Shown here piece by piece: positions 34,010 through 44,188 of a DNA stretch of 64,000 nt. Position numbers and translations under genes: made by a program. How positions within the stretch are numbered: position 1 is the stretch's first letter; every line of letters begins with the position of its first letter. Under the pieces are notes generated by a model that was not told the origin of the DNA, made no database searches, and saw only the letters and a list, made by a program, of their open reading frames with translations. Origin of the DNA: Irpex lacteus (lineage: Eukaryota; Basidiomycota; Agaricomycetes; Polyporales; Irpicaceae); the NCBI GenBank assembly GCA_001986395.2, contig MQVO02000009.1, positions 558,001-622,000 on the forward strand, written 5' to 3'.

Positions 34010-34576
34010 GCTGCTGTTGACAGAGATGGTGCGTATGTGAAGTGTAAGCCGCAAGGGGGAGACGGCGAGCTGCTTATAAGTCGGTAGACGGTGGAGGCTG
34101 GGATAAGGACGACGTAGGATGAACATCATGGGTGGAAAGAAAGGCGGGGACGTCGTCGATGGATGCGTATTTATCCTCTGCGGCGTCAGGCGTAGATCGA
34201 CAGCACCTGCCATATATGGCCATGCTGTTACTGGTGGCCCCACTACTGCAGACGCCGGCCGCATTTGCGTGCAATCCATGAGCGCAAGGATGACACCTGC
34301 AATCGAGGAGAATTCGATGAAGAGAAAGTGCCAGGCCCTTAAAGATAATCAGCGTCAGTGGCAGGGATCGTAGGTCGGCTGAATGAGGTCACGGAGTTCA
34401 AGATTCGAAGCGTGCCTTCACTGGTCATCATGCATACCCAATCTGTAATCTATGAGAATCATGCTTTGCAGGCAGCATTCTACAGTGAGACCCTGAAATC
34501 TATGCGACAGACGTAGACCTCATGCCTTGCGTTGTCTGGGTACCACGAGAGAAACAGGGGTACTATTACAATAGTA
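34010..34576. other. Intergenic region with part of the F-box segmental duplication
   Basis: It holds the SDR promoter and the 3' flank of F-box copy 1. The sequence around 34270-34335 (GAGGAGAATTCGATGAAG) also occurs at 38910-38930 next to F-box copy 3, so the duplicated block extends beyond the coding region. Confidence 0.5.
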
Positions 34577-36113
34577 CTAGATTAATCTAAACTTCAAACA
34601 TGCAACAATGTCTTCGTCTCTATCTCGCGGAACATTCCACTGACAAGTCTTCTCGCTGCACGCAAAGAAATATCCAGCATGGTGGGAGCAGTATAATATA
34701 TCTTTGAACACCTCCAGCTCCCTCCGCGTGTGTGCCTTTGCTGTCAGTAGTTGCCCGCGGTTCTCATCTTCTCGTCCTGGCAGTGCCAATGCGACAGCGT
34801 ATTCTGGCGCATAGTCGAATGCCACTGTAAGAGACTTGAGGTCGATAAACTTGCCGAATACCACACGCATCCTCTCCCAAGGTAGAAGCTCGATACCATA
34901 GTCCACATCTCTCCATGCGCGGCACGGATGATATGAGAAAGCCAGATGTCGGATCGGTCCTCCCCCTTGCCCAGAGTGTGATTCAGCGACAAGAGCGAAA
35001 ATGTCGAGTGCAAATAGGCAGTCGTCCTCAACATATCTGCCGATTCGTTCGCGAGCCCAACGCGTATAGGTTTCGAAGGTGCTGTTCATCTCCACCCGGA
35101 CGCCGTGGAGTACTGCACATGCAGCGAACCCACTTCGCAGAGTGTTTGCAACAACTTCTCTGCCCGATCTAGCTGTGAAAAGTACACCATCGATTAGCAT
35201 TCAGTAAAATAACTGAGTATCGAGGAACAGGCGTACAGACATCTTCGAGCGGGTCGAAGTCAATGCACAGGTAAAGTTCGCCCAGGGTCGCTCCAACATA
35301 CAATAGCACCTGGTTGAGATTGTAGGTCTCCACAATTCTCGTGTACCAGACACTAAGACATGTAATGTTATCGAACGTGTGCGTGTCATAGAGAGAAGTG
35401 AGGTATGGCGCAATGGTGTATTCGAAGCATGCAAGTTTCAGCGACCGAATTTGAGGCTTTCCAGATTTCGTGACGGCTGAATGGAGCCTATCCGAGTCTG
35501 ACCTAGACTCATAGCAGAGTCTGAAGTTGGGACCTAACACGAGCTCGTTGATTTCGTCGAACATCTGTAGAAGCTGTATCACGTCCCAGGTATTTGGCCC
35601 CTCGTCTGGTCGTGTCAGGTAAGTTTCATACACCAACTTTTCGAGTGCATAGCAGCCGTGGAGTTTATCGCCGGGATGTATAGCGTCAGCAGCTATGATC
35701 AGGTAACGGAGCTGCGGGAGGTAGTGAAGATGGGAGGCAAGAGTATCCAACTCTAATTCCTCCACAACGATGGAGATGCCTTGCATGACCTGCGCGATAT
35801 AGGCATTCTCCTAGACGACGTTGCAGAAGGCTTTCAGGTCTCCGGGACTTGACTTGTCGATTTTGACGAAACGAAATAGGTATGGAATGCCGATTCGGTA
35901 CCAACGTCGACATACCCTCGTACACGGTAGCCACTGGCGGAGAGCACTTCGATACATTGTGCTAATGTGAGGAAGTGTGTGGTACCGAGGTCCTGCAAGT
36001 CGGATGATGTCGTCCAAAATTTCGTCCGGAAGTTCTGTGGCCAAACAGGTTGGTAGTACCGATGAGGTGCCTCGGAGAAGAGGACTTGGAGACGTAGCAT
36101 CGCCGTCCAGCAT
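34577..36113 (-). pseudogene. F-box protein, copy 1 (nonsense codon)
   Basis: The N-terminus MLDGDATSPSPLLRGTSSVL leads into an F-box-like segment ELPDEILDDIIRLAGPRYHT with RVCRRWYRIGIPYLFRFVKI. Then a TAG codon (35811-35813) interrupts the frame after KAFCNVV. The same frame continues ENAYIAQVMQGISIVVEELE and the repeat-like region LRYLIIAADAIHPGDKLHGC, KLACFEYTIAPYLTSLYDTH, LLYVGATLGELYLCIDFDPL. After a 64-nt intron it runs on to CLKFRLI at 34577. Copy 3 has CAG (Gln) at the matching position (40291-40293), so this is a single C-to-T nonsense change in an otherwise open gene. F-box proteins carry substrates to SCF ubiquitin ligases; the target is unknown. Confidence 0.75.
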
Positions 36114-36459
36114 GACGGCAGCAAAGTTGAAGTTGATTCAAGGATGGGTTCAAGTTATATCGTACAAGCCTGGATTCCTAGGTGACGATCGATGATTAGC
36201 AGTCGCCTACGAGATGGAATATTAATGAGTACCTTTCGAAAGTTAGTCGTATACCGTGACGTAGTCGCAGACAGAGTCCGCGCGTGTACGTACGCGATTC
36301 AGAGGCGACTATGTATGAAGTTCCCACGGTACCGGTGGTAAGGCCTCGGACGACTTGGCCTCCGAGTATCCAGGCAGGATGAAATGGTAGTACGGTAAAT
36401 ATTGCAGTCAGGATCAAGGTGACTATCTATTGAAAGAAGATATACTCAAAAAAACTATG
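36114..36459. other. Promoter region of F-box copy 1
   Basis: It contains the unexpanded counterpart of the hexamer site (TAGTCGCAGACAGAG at 36258-36272) and GAGGCGACTATGTATGAAG, both of which recur upstream of F-box copy 3. Confidence 0.5.
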
Positions 36460-38026
36460 TTAGTAATGCAACCTCCAATCTTTCGGCTGAAGCTCCAATC
36501 CAAGGTAGTGCGCACATCGTGAGATGTGCCACCTGCACGAGCCCTGGGTACATAAAAAGAACGACAGTGGTTCGCAACAGAATAACATGTCACCAAATTC
36601 CTGCATCTCCTTTGTTGTGTACTCTACGGGGCCTAACGTCTCGCCTAAGGAATCACTGATATCTTTCTCCCGTTCGTAGTACTTGTACTTGAATATGACT
36701 GTAATAGTTGTGAGGTTGATGAAACGGCGAAATACTTCGCGCATCCGCGCCCAAGGGAGTATCTCAAATCCCTGACCCTCGTTCCTCCACTGGTGTGAAT
36801 TGTATGAGAACGCTATATGCCGAATGTGTCCTCCATTTGGTTGTGGCCTGCAATGGAGTTCAGCTACAAGACTGAAGATATCAAGAGCCAGCGACCAGTC
36901 GGTGACAGCGACTTGGCTGATCTCCCCCGGTTCCAACGTGTCATAGTCGCTGCTCAAGAAGTGCCGGCGCCGGTTGTAGCTGCTATCGATATGTAGGCGA
37001 AATCCGTGAAGACTTCTGCAGGCAGCAATGCCTCCACGCAAATCCTGGATAACAGAGTTCCTATAGAACAAAGCTGCGAGCGCAATACGGAAATCAATCA
37101 AGCTGATGAGAGAGTAAAGTGACTACATGAACGTACCAGCCTCCTCATCCCACGCTTGATGACCATAATGGTCCTCTCGTACGTTGAAGTACAGATATAA
37201 TTCCTCAAGCGTCCTTCCAACGTACAGCAGCACACGGCTCACAGAGGCGATCTTAAGCAGGCTATTGCATAAGATACTGAGGCATGTGAGATGGTCGAAT
37301 ACGTGGGCTTTGTGGAGGCCTGTGAGGTACGAGGCAACGTCGTACTCGAAGACTACAAGTTTCAGTGCACCAATATGAGGCTTCCCCAGTGGCAATAATG
37401 GCTTCATCGATGTTATCGTAAGACTCTCGATGTTCGTCACTTCCGAGCTCAAGCTCGCCGATATTGTCGAACAGCTGGAGGAGCTCTGTCACCTCCCACT
37501 GAAAGCAGTACTCCTCGTACGACCGCAAGTCTTCTCCTATAGAACGAGTGGTCTGGCTCTCGTATGTTAGTTTCTCGAGATTGTAACGCCCGAACGGTTT
37601 CTGTGGATTGTCGCTGCGATGCATAGTATCCGCAAAGATGTCCAGATAACGGAGGCACGGGAGGTGTTTGAGGAGAGAGACGATGGTGTCCATATGCAAT
37701 TCCTCCGCCTCAATAGCGATGCCATGCACGGCGTGCGCAACCGACGCATTCCGCGATACCATATCGCAGAAGTCGGATGTACTTCCAGGGCTCTCGGAGT
37801 CAATCTCAACCAGGCGGAAGAGGTATGGGATGGCGATCTGATACCAGCGCCGACATACCATCGAGCATGGCAGCCAGCGATCTCGCCCGCACGCCCTCAG
37901 AAGCATGGGCATCTTGCTACATACAGGCCCCACATCTTGAATGATTTCGTCTAGGATTTCGTCTGGCAGCTTCTCAACTGCAGACTCTTGCGATGGTGTC
38001 GAAGCGGGAATGCGAGTAAAGTCCAT
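36460..38026 (-). pseudogene. F-box protein, copy 2 (frameshift)
   Basis: It starts MDFTRIPASTPSQESAVEKL at 38026, with F-box segment KLPDEILDEIIQDVGPVCSK and MVCRRWYQIAIPYLFRLVEI. The frame runs to IDEAIIATGE and is then lost. The homologous continuation (GKPHIGALKLVVFEYDVASY, LLYVGRTLEELYLYFNVRED) is in another frame. The shift falls at the run of four G (plus-strand CCCC 37384-37387), where one base too many is present relative to the paralogues. After a 63-nt intron near 37080-37135 the coding similarity continues (LFYRNSVIQDLRGGIAACRS ... SHQWRNEGQGFEILPWARMR) to KDWRLHY at 36460. Either a young pseudogene or a sequencing error in a homopolymer. Confidence 0.7.
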
Positions 38027-39093
38027 GGGTTCGGTACGTGTTAGTAGGCGGTACTATTTGGAGTAGGTTGTATTGAGCGCTGCAACCTCAAGTGATGTCA
38101 GAAATCATCGCCTGCGTGAAATGGGATTGAGCAAGTACCTCGTCGAGATTGACTGCGACTCGTAGTCGTCGTCGTGCAAGCTACATATGCATCCTGGCAC
38201 ACACGAGGAAACTGGGTACGAAGCTCCTACACGTGGCAAGCCTTCACACGGTCAGAAGACCTGGGACTCCGCGACTTTCAATGAGTTGACGGAGAAACGA
38301 CCAGAAAATCCACCCATAGCTACCTGGACCCGGCGAGCCAGACGGATTTATGGTTTAGTGGGTACATCGACTAATGAATCCATCTGGAAGGGCCGCAAGG
38401 TGCTCACGAACGCTATGCTTTGGCATAATTCCCAGATTTAAGAAGCATCTCAGTATCAGTAATAGGTAAATTACGTGGACCATATAACGACTCACGCGTG
38501 ATATTTACAGAAGCTGAGGTGTAATACAGCTGGCAGAGACTCCGTGACGGTAGACAGGAGGCATGAGTGAGTACTTTTGTCGTTGAATTAATGACATACT
38601 ATCCCCGTGCACTAGATTATTCATACCGCCACTGGTATTACGTTGGGGTCCATACGTTAGCAAAAAATGGAGGTGAGCGGAAAGTGCTGGTTCGTGCTCA
38701 ATATTCAGTGATGTGGCGTAGAGTGAGGGGAGTTACGGGCGTTGCCGAAGATATGAGTGCCCTTTCTGGCCATAGCAGGAAGCTTAACTCAGTTCAAGTT
38801 CTCTTTCATTAAGTACATCCTTTTGGACCGCAATCATACTAAGTAGTATAGGCTCCCAGCTATGTAGTATGCAATTCATGAACGAAGATATGATACCCAT
38901 GGCCACGCACGAGGAGAATTCGATGAAGGCACAACTTGAATTGGATGAGTTCAAGAAGTCAAAGGGTGGATGCGGGGTTTGCTTTTGTGAGATCTATGCA
39001 ACAGATGTAGACCGTTTAAGTATCATGCGTCATTTGATTGCAAGAGCGAAAAAAGTTAATGCTAATACAATGACAAATCGCTATAACTTGCAG
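38027..39093. other. Spacer between F-box copies 2 and 3, with duplicated flanks
   Basis: At 38195-38270 it shares ACACGAGG...GAAGCTC...TTCACACGGTCAG with 40895-40950. At 38715-38790 it shares TTGCCGAAG...TTTCTGGC with 41430-41480, the 3' flank of copy 4. An open plus-strand frame (38869-39207) runs into the copy 3 3' end and is not a convincing gene. Confidence 0.45.
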
Positions 39094-40578
39094 TCACTTG
39101 AACTTCAAATATCTAATGGTGTCTTTGTGTCTGTGTCGTGGAACATTCCACCGACAAGACTTCTGCCTACACGCAAAGAAATAACCAACATGGTTAGAGT
39201 CGTATAATATCTTTTTGAATATCTCCAGCTCCTTCCGCGCATATGCCTTTGCTGTCGGTAGTGGCGTGCCATCCTCATCTTCTCGCCCTGTCAGTTCGTC
39301 AACGTGCGCATAGTCGAATACCACTGTAAGGGTACTGAGGTCGACAAACTTGCCGAATACTACTCGCATTCTCTCCCAAGGTAGAACTTCGAATCCATGA
39401 CCCTCATATCTCCATGTGCATGAATGGTATGAGAAAGCCAGATGCCGGATCGGTCCTCCTTTTACCCCACAGTGGAGTTCAGCGACAAGAGCGAAGAGGT
39501 TGAGCGCCAGTAGCCAGTCGTCGACAGCACATTCGCAAATTTGCTCGCGAGTCCAGTCTCCCCAAAGTGTAAAGGTGCTGGTCATCTCCACTCGAAAGCC
39601 ATGGAGTACTGTACATGCAGTGAATCCGTTTCGAAGAGTGTTTGCGACATGTTCTCTGCCAAACTCGGCTATAAAGCATACACCGCCAATCAGCATTACA
39701 GCAACTGAGCTTTGAGGAAAAGGCGTACAAGTATCTTCGCACTCGTCGAGGTTAAGGTACAGGTAAAGTTCGCCTAGAGTCGCTCCTACATACAATAACA
39801 TCTGGTTGAGACTATCGACCTTCAGGAGACTTGTGATCCAGATACTAAGACATGTGAGATTGTCGAAGGCGTGCGAGTCGTAGAGGCAAGTGAGGTATGA
39901 CGCATTGTTGTATTCGAAGCATGCAAGCTTCAGTGCCTGGATACGAGGCTTCCAAGGTGCCACGACAGCTGTCTGAAGCTCGTTGGATCCGGATTGACGG
40001 CAGAAGTTGGGCCCTAATTCGAGCTCGACGACGTCGTTGAACAGCTGGAGTAGTTCTATCACTTCCCACTGGAAGCTGCTCGGTCCGTCGTCTAGCGTAT
40101 AATTCTCATACACCAACTTTTCGAGTGCATAGCAGCCGTGGAGTTTATCGCCGGGATGCATAGTGTTAACATGTATGGTCAGGTAACGGAGATGCGGGAG
40201 GTAGTGAAGAAGGGAGGCAAGGGTATCCAATTCTAACTCGTCCACATCAATGGAGATGCCTTGCACAACGTGCGCGATGCAGGCATTCTCCTGGACAACG
40301 TTGCAGAAATCTTCCAAGTACCCGGGGCTTGCATCGACGATTTGGACGAAGCGGAATAGGTATGGAATGCCAATCCGGTACCAGCGTCGACATACCATCG
40401 TGCACGGTAGCCAGTTGCGGAGAGCTCTTCTGTACATTTTGCTCATCCTAGGAAGTGTATGATACCGAGGTCCTGCAAGTCGGATGATGTCGTCCAAGAT
40501 TTCGTCTGGAAGTTCTGCGGCCAAACATGTTTGTGATGGTGTCGACGACTCAGAGATGAGAAGAGGGGCAGACACCAT
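39094..40578 (-). CDS. F-box protein, copy 3 (open reading frame intact)
   Basis: An uninterrupted frame of 494 codons starting MVSAPLLISESSTPSQTCLA. The F-box-like region is ELPDEILDDIIRLAGPRYHT followed by MVCRRWYRIGIPYLFRFVQI. The rest is a leucine-rich region with regular L-x-x-L spacing (YLPHLRYLTIHVNTMHPGDK, KLACFEYNNASYLTCLYDSH, MLLYVGATLGELYLYLNLDE) and a family-typical end (GGPIRHLAFSYHS, LPWERMRVVFGKFVDLSTLT, KSCRWNVPRHRHKDTIRYLK). By comparison with copies 1 and 2, the bases 39669-39728 (GTACGCC...TATAG) are a probable 60-nt intron, in frame and free of stops; splicing would leave 474 residues. It probably serves as substrate adaptor of an SCF ubiquitin ligase. A large hexamer repeat lies 93 bp upstream of the start. 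Confidence 0.8.
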   Translation of the reverse strand: MVSAPLLISESSTPSQTCLAAELPDEILDDIIRLAGPRYHTLPRMSKMYRRALRNWLPCTMVCRRWYRIGIPYLFRFVQIVDASPGYLEDFCNVVQENACIAHVVQGISIDVDELELDTLASLLHYLPHLRYLTIHVNTMHPGDKLHGCYALEKLVYENYTLDDGPSSFQWEVIELLQLFNDVVELELGPNFCRQSGSNELQTAVVAPWKPRIQALKLACFEYNNASYLTCLYDSHAFDNLTCLSIWITSLLKVDSLNQMLLYVGATLGELYLYLNLDECEDTCTPFPQSSVAVMLIGGVCFIAEFGREHVANTLRNGFTACTVLHGFRVEMTSTFTLWGDWTREQICECAVDDWLLALNLFALVAELHCGVKGGPIRHLAFSYHSCTWRYEGHGFEVLPWERMRVVFGKFVDLSTLTVVFDYAHVDELTGREDEDGTPLPTAKAYARKELEIFKKILYDSNHVGYFFACRQKSCRWNVPRHRHKDTIRYLKFK

Positions 40579-41600
40579 GGCAGCAGCGAGAATTTAGTAC
40601 TGCTGAGATAAATGATCAGCAGTTGTCTACTCAGTATCCCAAACACTGCACACCTCTGGAGAGCCAGTAGTAGTCGCAGTCGCAGTCGCAGTCGCAGTCG
40701 CAGTCGCAGTCGCAGTCGCAGTCGCAGTCGCAGTCGCAGTCGCAGTCGCAGTCGCAGTCGCAGTCGCAGTCGCAGTCGCAGTCGCAGTCGCAGTCGCAGT
40801 CGCAGTCGCAGTCGCAGTCGCAGTCGCAGTCGCAGTCGCAGTCGCAGTCGCAGTCGCAGTCGCAGACAGAAGACCCGCACCGTACGTGCTGGCAAACACG
40901 AGGCGATAATGTATGAAGCTCTCACGCGCGGTAAGTCTTCACACGGTCAGGAGGAGCTGCAATTCCACGGATTTAATAACGTGAAGTGAGGTAATAGTGT
41001 AGCAGTCCAAGCTGATATATTTTTTGCATAGATCAAGGTATTGATGCCAGTGGTCTCGTGTCCGGTAAGTATGCCATCTCATTTGTCGTCAAATGCTATG
41101 ATGCCCAAAGAATCGCCGTGATGTCAGCATAAATAATAGGTCGGGTACGTGAACTGCACGGTGCTTACTGGATCTGAGGTAAGTAAGTAAACGAAGGATA
41201 CCTTGGTCATGATGGTGAACGTACTACTGCGAGTACTCTGCCAATGAAGTGGCAGCGCACCAGTTGCCTGTATTAGCAAGGTTAGTACTCGTACCGCTGG
41301 TATCCCTGGCACTACACGCGTACATTTAAGCCAGAAAGACGGGTAGGTAAGCAGAAGGTACTTGAGTGGTCGCTGTTACCGCCAGTGAGATGGAGTACTA
41401 GTGAGACTCAGCGGCCTGGCAGAGGAGTCACGGCCATTGCCGAAGCAACCTCTACGACAAGTACCTTTTCTGGCAGGCGTGAGCCTTGACTCACCTTCGC
41501 TACATTCTTTTCGGCGGTCATCCTAGTATATAAGCACGCAGAATAAGTAGTAAGTTCGAAGAAGTTGCAAGGCTAATTCTAAACATTGCTAACAACCATG
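40579..41600. other. Spacer between F-box copies 3 and 4
   Basis: It contains the hexamer tract at 40672-40865, the duplicated promoter segment 40866-40950 and the 3' flank of copy 4. No other gene was recognised. Confidence 0.5.
40672..40865. repeat. Perfect hexanucleotide microsatellite (CGCAGT)n, about 32 units
   Basis: 194 bp of uninterrupted CGCAGT (equivalently AGTCGC) repeats, 32.3 units without a single mismatch, ending GCAGACAGAAG. It lies 94-287 bp upstream of the ATG of F-box copy 3 on that gene's promoter side. A unit of six leaves every frame open, so long Ser-Arg, Arg-Leu and Ala-Thr reading frames appear on both strands; these are artefacts of the repeat. Confidence 0.97.
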
Positions 41601-43136
41601 TCAAAGATCAACCATCCTACCAGCACTGTCGTAACGCCATCTCCGAGCCCGCTTGAACTTCAGGTCAACATTGTGCGTGTATCGGGGTGTGTACCACCGA
41701 CAGGACTTCTGCGTACAGCTGAAGAAGAAGGCAGCGGTATCACAGTGTAATATGTTTTCAAAGCCCTCCAACTGCCTGTACGTGTATTCTGTAGCCGTCA
41801 GTTCCGCGCCGTCTACGTCCAATCGCCCCTCGTCGTCATACGGATAGTTGAAGAAAACTGTAAGGGACTTGAGAGAGACAAACCGCTTGAACACTGTGCG
41901 CATTGTCTCCCAGGGAAGAACTTCGAACCCTTGATCTTCATGTCTCCATTGGTGTGATTTGTACGAAAATGCCAGGTGCTGGATACGTGACGCTCGTGGT
42001 GCAGGTTGAACGTGGAGTTCGGCCACAAGATCGAAGAGATTGAGAGCCAGTAACCAGTCGTTGATGGCGTATTCACTAACTTGTTCGAGAGAAAAGTCGA
42101 CCTCCTCGAAATCTCTAAACAAACTATCCATTTCCACTCGAAAGGCATGGAGGGCCACGCAGGCAGCAAGACCGCTACGCGAATTGTTGACAGCATCCTC
42201 TCTGCTAGCTGCAGCTACAATGCATTTGTCAACAATCAAAGATATCTGTGGACAAAGAAGAACTGACGTACAAGTGTCCTCGTCATCATCGAGATTGAGG
42301 TAGAGGTATAACTCGCCCAAGGTTGCTCCTACGCGCAGCAGCATCTCATTGAGAGTGCGGAGTTTGCTAAGGCTGGTGACCCAGACACTAAGGCATGTGA
42401 GGTTATCAAACGCATGCACGTCACAAAGGTGGGTGAGATATGAAGCCATGCCAAAGTATTCGAGGGTCGAAAGCTTCAGGGAATGGATGCGCAGCTTAGC
42501 ATGCGCAAGGGTCTCGGTGTCCTCTATGCGACCATAAGCCTCCTTCAGCATCCCATCGCTACCGAGCTCGAGTTCGCCAATATCGTCGAATAGCCGAAGG
42601 AGTTGTAACACTTCTCCCACAAAGTCATCAGCATCACTGTCATACACCAGTTTTGCTAGTGTACAGTGCCCGTAGAGTTTGGCGGGATTCTGGCTGAGAG
42701 TCATGGTTCGACCGGCGTAGATATTCAGATAGCGGAGACGCGGAAGTAATGGAAGGATTGAGGCTACCGTGTCCACGCGCAGTTTCTCTACGCAGATAGA
42801 GACGCTTTCGATAGCCTGGGTAATATCGTGGCTCTGTGAGACCGTTTCACAGAAATCCTGTGGTGTCCCGGGGCTCATTCTATCGAGCTTGACGAATCGA
42901 AATAGATATGGAACGGTAATCCGGTGCCAGCGGCGGCATACTTGTGAGCACGGCCGCCAACAACCCCGGTCACGCATCCTGTGAAGTGGGGGAAGAGGCT
43001 TGTAGTACAGCGGTCCCACATCGCTAATGATCTTGTCCAAGAGTTCATCCGGTAGCTCTTCAGCCACGGACGTTCGCGATGACTCCAAGGGGACAGCGCT
43101 AGTAGTGTCCGAAGCCGAGCTCAGGCTCATGGCCAA
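41601..43136 (-). CDS. F-box protein, copy 4 (open reading frame intact)
   Basis: 511 codons from MAMSLSSASDTTSAVPLESS at 43136. F-box-like segment ELPDELLDKIISDVGPLYYK and QVCRRWHRITVPYLFRFVKL, then the same leucine-rich layout as copy 3 (LLPRLRYLNIYAGRTMTLSQ, LKLSTLEYFGMASYLTHLCD, EMLLRVGATLGELYLYLNLD). It ends CTQKSCRWYTPRYTHNVDLK with a longer basic tail RARRWRYDSAGRMVDL. A probable intron at 42215-42271 (57 nt, GTACGT...TGTAG) is in frame and stop-free, so a 492-residue spliced form and the unspliced form are both readable. It is the most diverged of the four paralogues and probably an SCF substrate receptor. Confidence 0.8.
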   Translation of the reverse strand: MAMSLSSASDTTSAVPLESSRTSVAEELPDELLDKIISDVGPLYYKPLPPLHRMRDRGCWRPCSQVCRRWHRITVPYLFRFVKLDRMSPGTPQDFCETVSQSHDITQAIESVSICVEKLRVDTVASILPLLPRLRYLNIYAGRTMTLSQNPAKLYGHCTLAKLVYDSDADDFVGEVLQLLRLFDDIGELELGSDGMLKEAYGRIEDTETLAHAKLRIHSLKLSTLEYFGMASYLTHLCDVHAFDNLTCLSVWVTSLSKLRTLNEMLLRVGATLGELYLYLNLDDDEDTCTSVLLCPQISLIVDKCIVAAASREDAVNNSRSGLAACVALHAFRVEMDSLFRDFEEVDFSLEQVSEYAINDWLLALNLFDLVAELHVQPAPRASRIQHLAFSYKSHQWRHEDQGFEVLPWETMRTVFKRFVSLKSLTVFFNYPYDDEGRLDVDGAELTATEYTYRQLEGFENILHCDTAAFFFSCTQKSCRWYTPRYTHNVDLKFKRARRWRYDSAGRMVDL

Positions 43137-43628
43137 TTGCTACGTCAGGACCCAGAAATCCATAGTAGTCAGTTATCGTGTACGTACGCCATTAGGCTGG
43201 GCTACTCACCAGTTTTAGTTCGTAGTAGTTGCGTTCAAAGAGGCGAACGTGCTTGTGAACACGAGGCGAATGTTTTATACGTACATGTAGTTCATACACG
43301 TGGTGTCCGCACGCCGAAGCAAACCTCTAACCTCAAACACGCCGATAGAAGTTGACGACTCCTCAACTTGGAAGATGTGAACCTCTTCGACTTGACCATA
43401 CCTGAATTCAACGATACATTGATGTGCATCATCATAGAAGTTTATAGCGTAGATTGTTTTCTTCGGAACTACTTGGATAACTTGCAATATACAGCAAGTA
43501 CGTGGTAGGATTGAGGGTAGGATTGTTACGTTCCCGCATGGTAAGTAAAGATCATACGTGGAAGTAAAAAATAAGGCGTCTTATTGACACTACACCTAGC
43601 GTCGTTGTATAAGGACAGCGATATTCGG
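43137..43628. other. Promoter region of F-box copy 4 and 3' side of CDC26
   Basis: It includes GAACACGAGGCGAATG (43257-43273), recognisable as the promoter segment shared by the F-box array. No gene was seen. Confidence 0.45.
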
Positions 43629-43934
43629 CTATGACAATACGAGTCCAGCCACCTGTATTCCTGTTTGATTCGCGAGGTCGTTCGTGCCATTGAATCACTC
43701 ACGATTGTACACCCTTCCGACGCCCGCTCACAACCCAAGCCTTTCATTCTTCGACATAGCATCCTTCTTCTTCTGCGTTTCTTCCTGTGCAGAGAAACCC
43801 GGGACACTTGCTCCAGCTTTTGTGGCCGCCTCGCGGGCTGCAGCCTCTGTCTTAGCTCGCGCCTTGATCGCGTCTCGGACGTCCTGCACGTCGTTGTCGG
43901 TCATAGGAATCAAAGTCGGATTGCGGCGTATCAT
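43629..43934 (-). CDS. CDC26: Anaphase-promoting complex subunit Cdc26/Hcn1
   Basis: The ATG ending at 43934 gives MIRRNPTLIPMTDNDVQDVR, which has the hallmark N-terminus of Cdc26 (M-L/I-R-R-x-P-T followed by a hydrophobic and an acidic stretch). This segment is threaded through the TPR superhelix of Cdc16/Cut9 in the anaphase-promoting complex. A lysine/alanine-rich helix and KKKDAMSKNERLG follow. Read without splicing the protein stops after ERLGL (43728). With an intron of about 73 nt (donor GTTGTG, acceptor AAACAG) it continues ERLGIQVAGLVLS to 43629; the resulting R-x-G-I resembles the S. pombe protein, so I prefer this end. An upstream in-frame Met at 43994 exists, but the Cdc26 signature argues for the shorter start. 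The promoter is shared with PRA1. Confidence 0.65.
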
Positions 43935-44188
43935 GCTGGCAAGGAAAATGACACGTTGAGCTGCGAGAAGCTGCGCAATAGAACGACGCAGCAAGGTTCA
44001 ACGTGGAGGGAGGATGAAAAGTGTTTGTGTTTGGCTGCTGCGTTTCCGCAGGCAGTGACATCGCCAGAAGCGCCCGATATGCATGTCTCAAAACGACTTG
44101 CTCGACGACCACCACCTCGTACTGCCGGACAAACTTCCTCAAGTTCAATCCTTCCTTTACACCCCTACCTGTATCTTAAACTCTCAAC
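43935..44188. promoter_or_regulatory. Divergent promoter between CDC26 and PRA1
   Basis: Only about 250 bp separate the two start codons, so both genes must be driven from this stretch. No TATA box is evident. Confidence 0.5.

Noticed and set aside
38869..39207. 112-codon plus-strand frame downstream of F-box copy 3, with a partial match at 34240-34370
   Set aside because: The match reflects the duplicated 3' flank; the frame overlaps the end of copy 3 and is not kept open in the other copy.
40443..40989. Long Arg-Leu, Ser-Arg and Ala-Thr repeat proteins on both strands
   Set aside because: They are produced only by the 6-bp repeat, which leaves every frame open; nothing outside the tract supports a gene.
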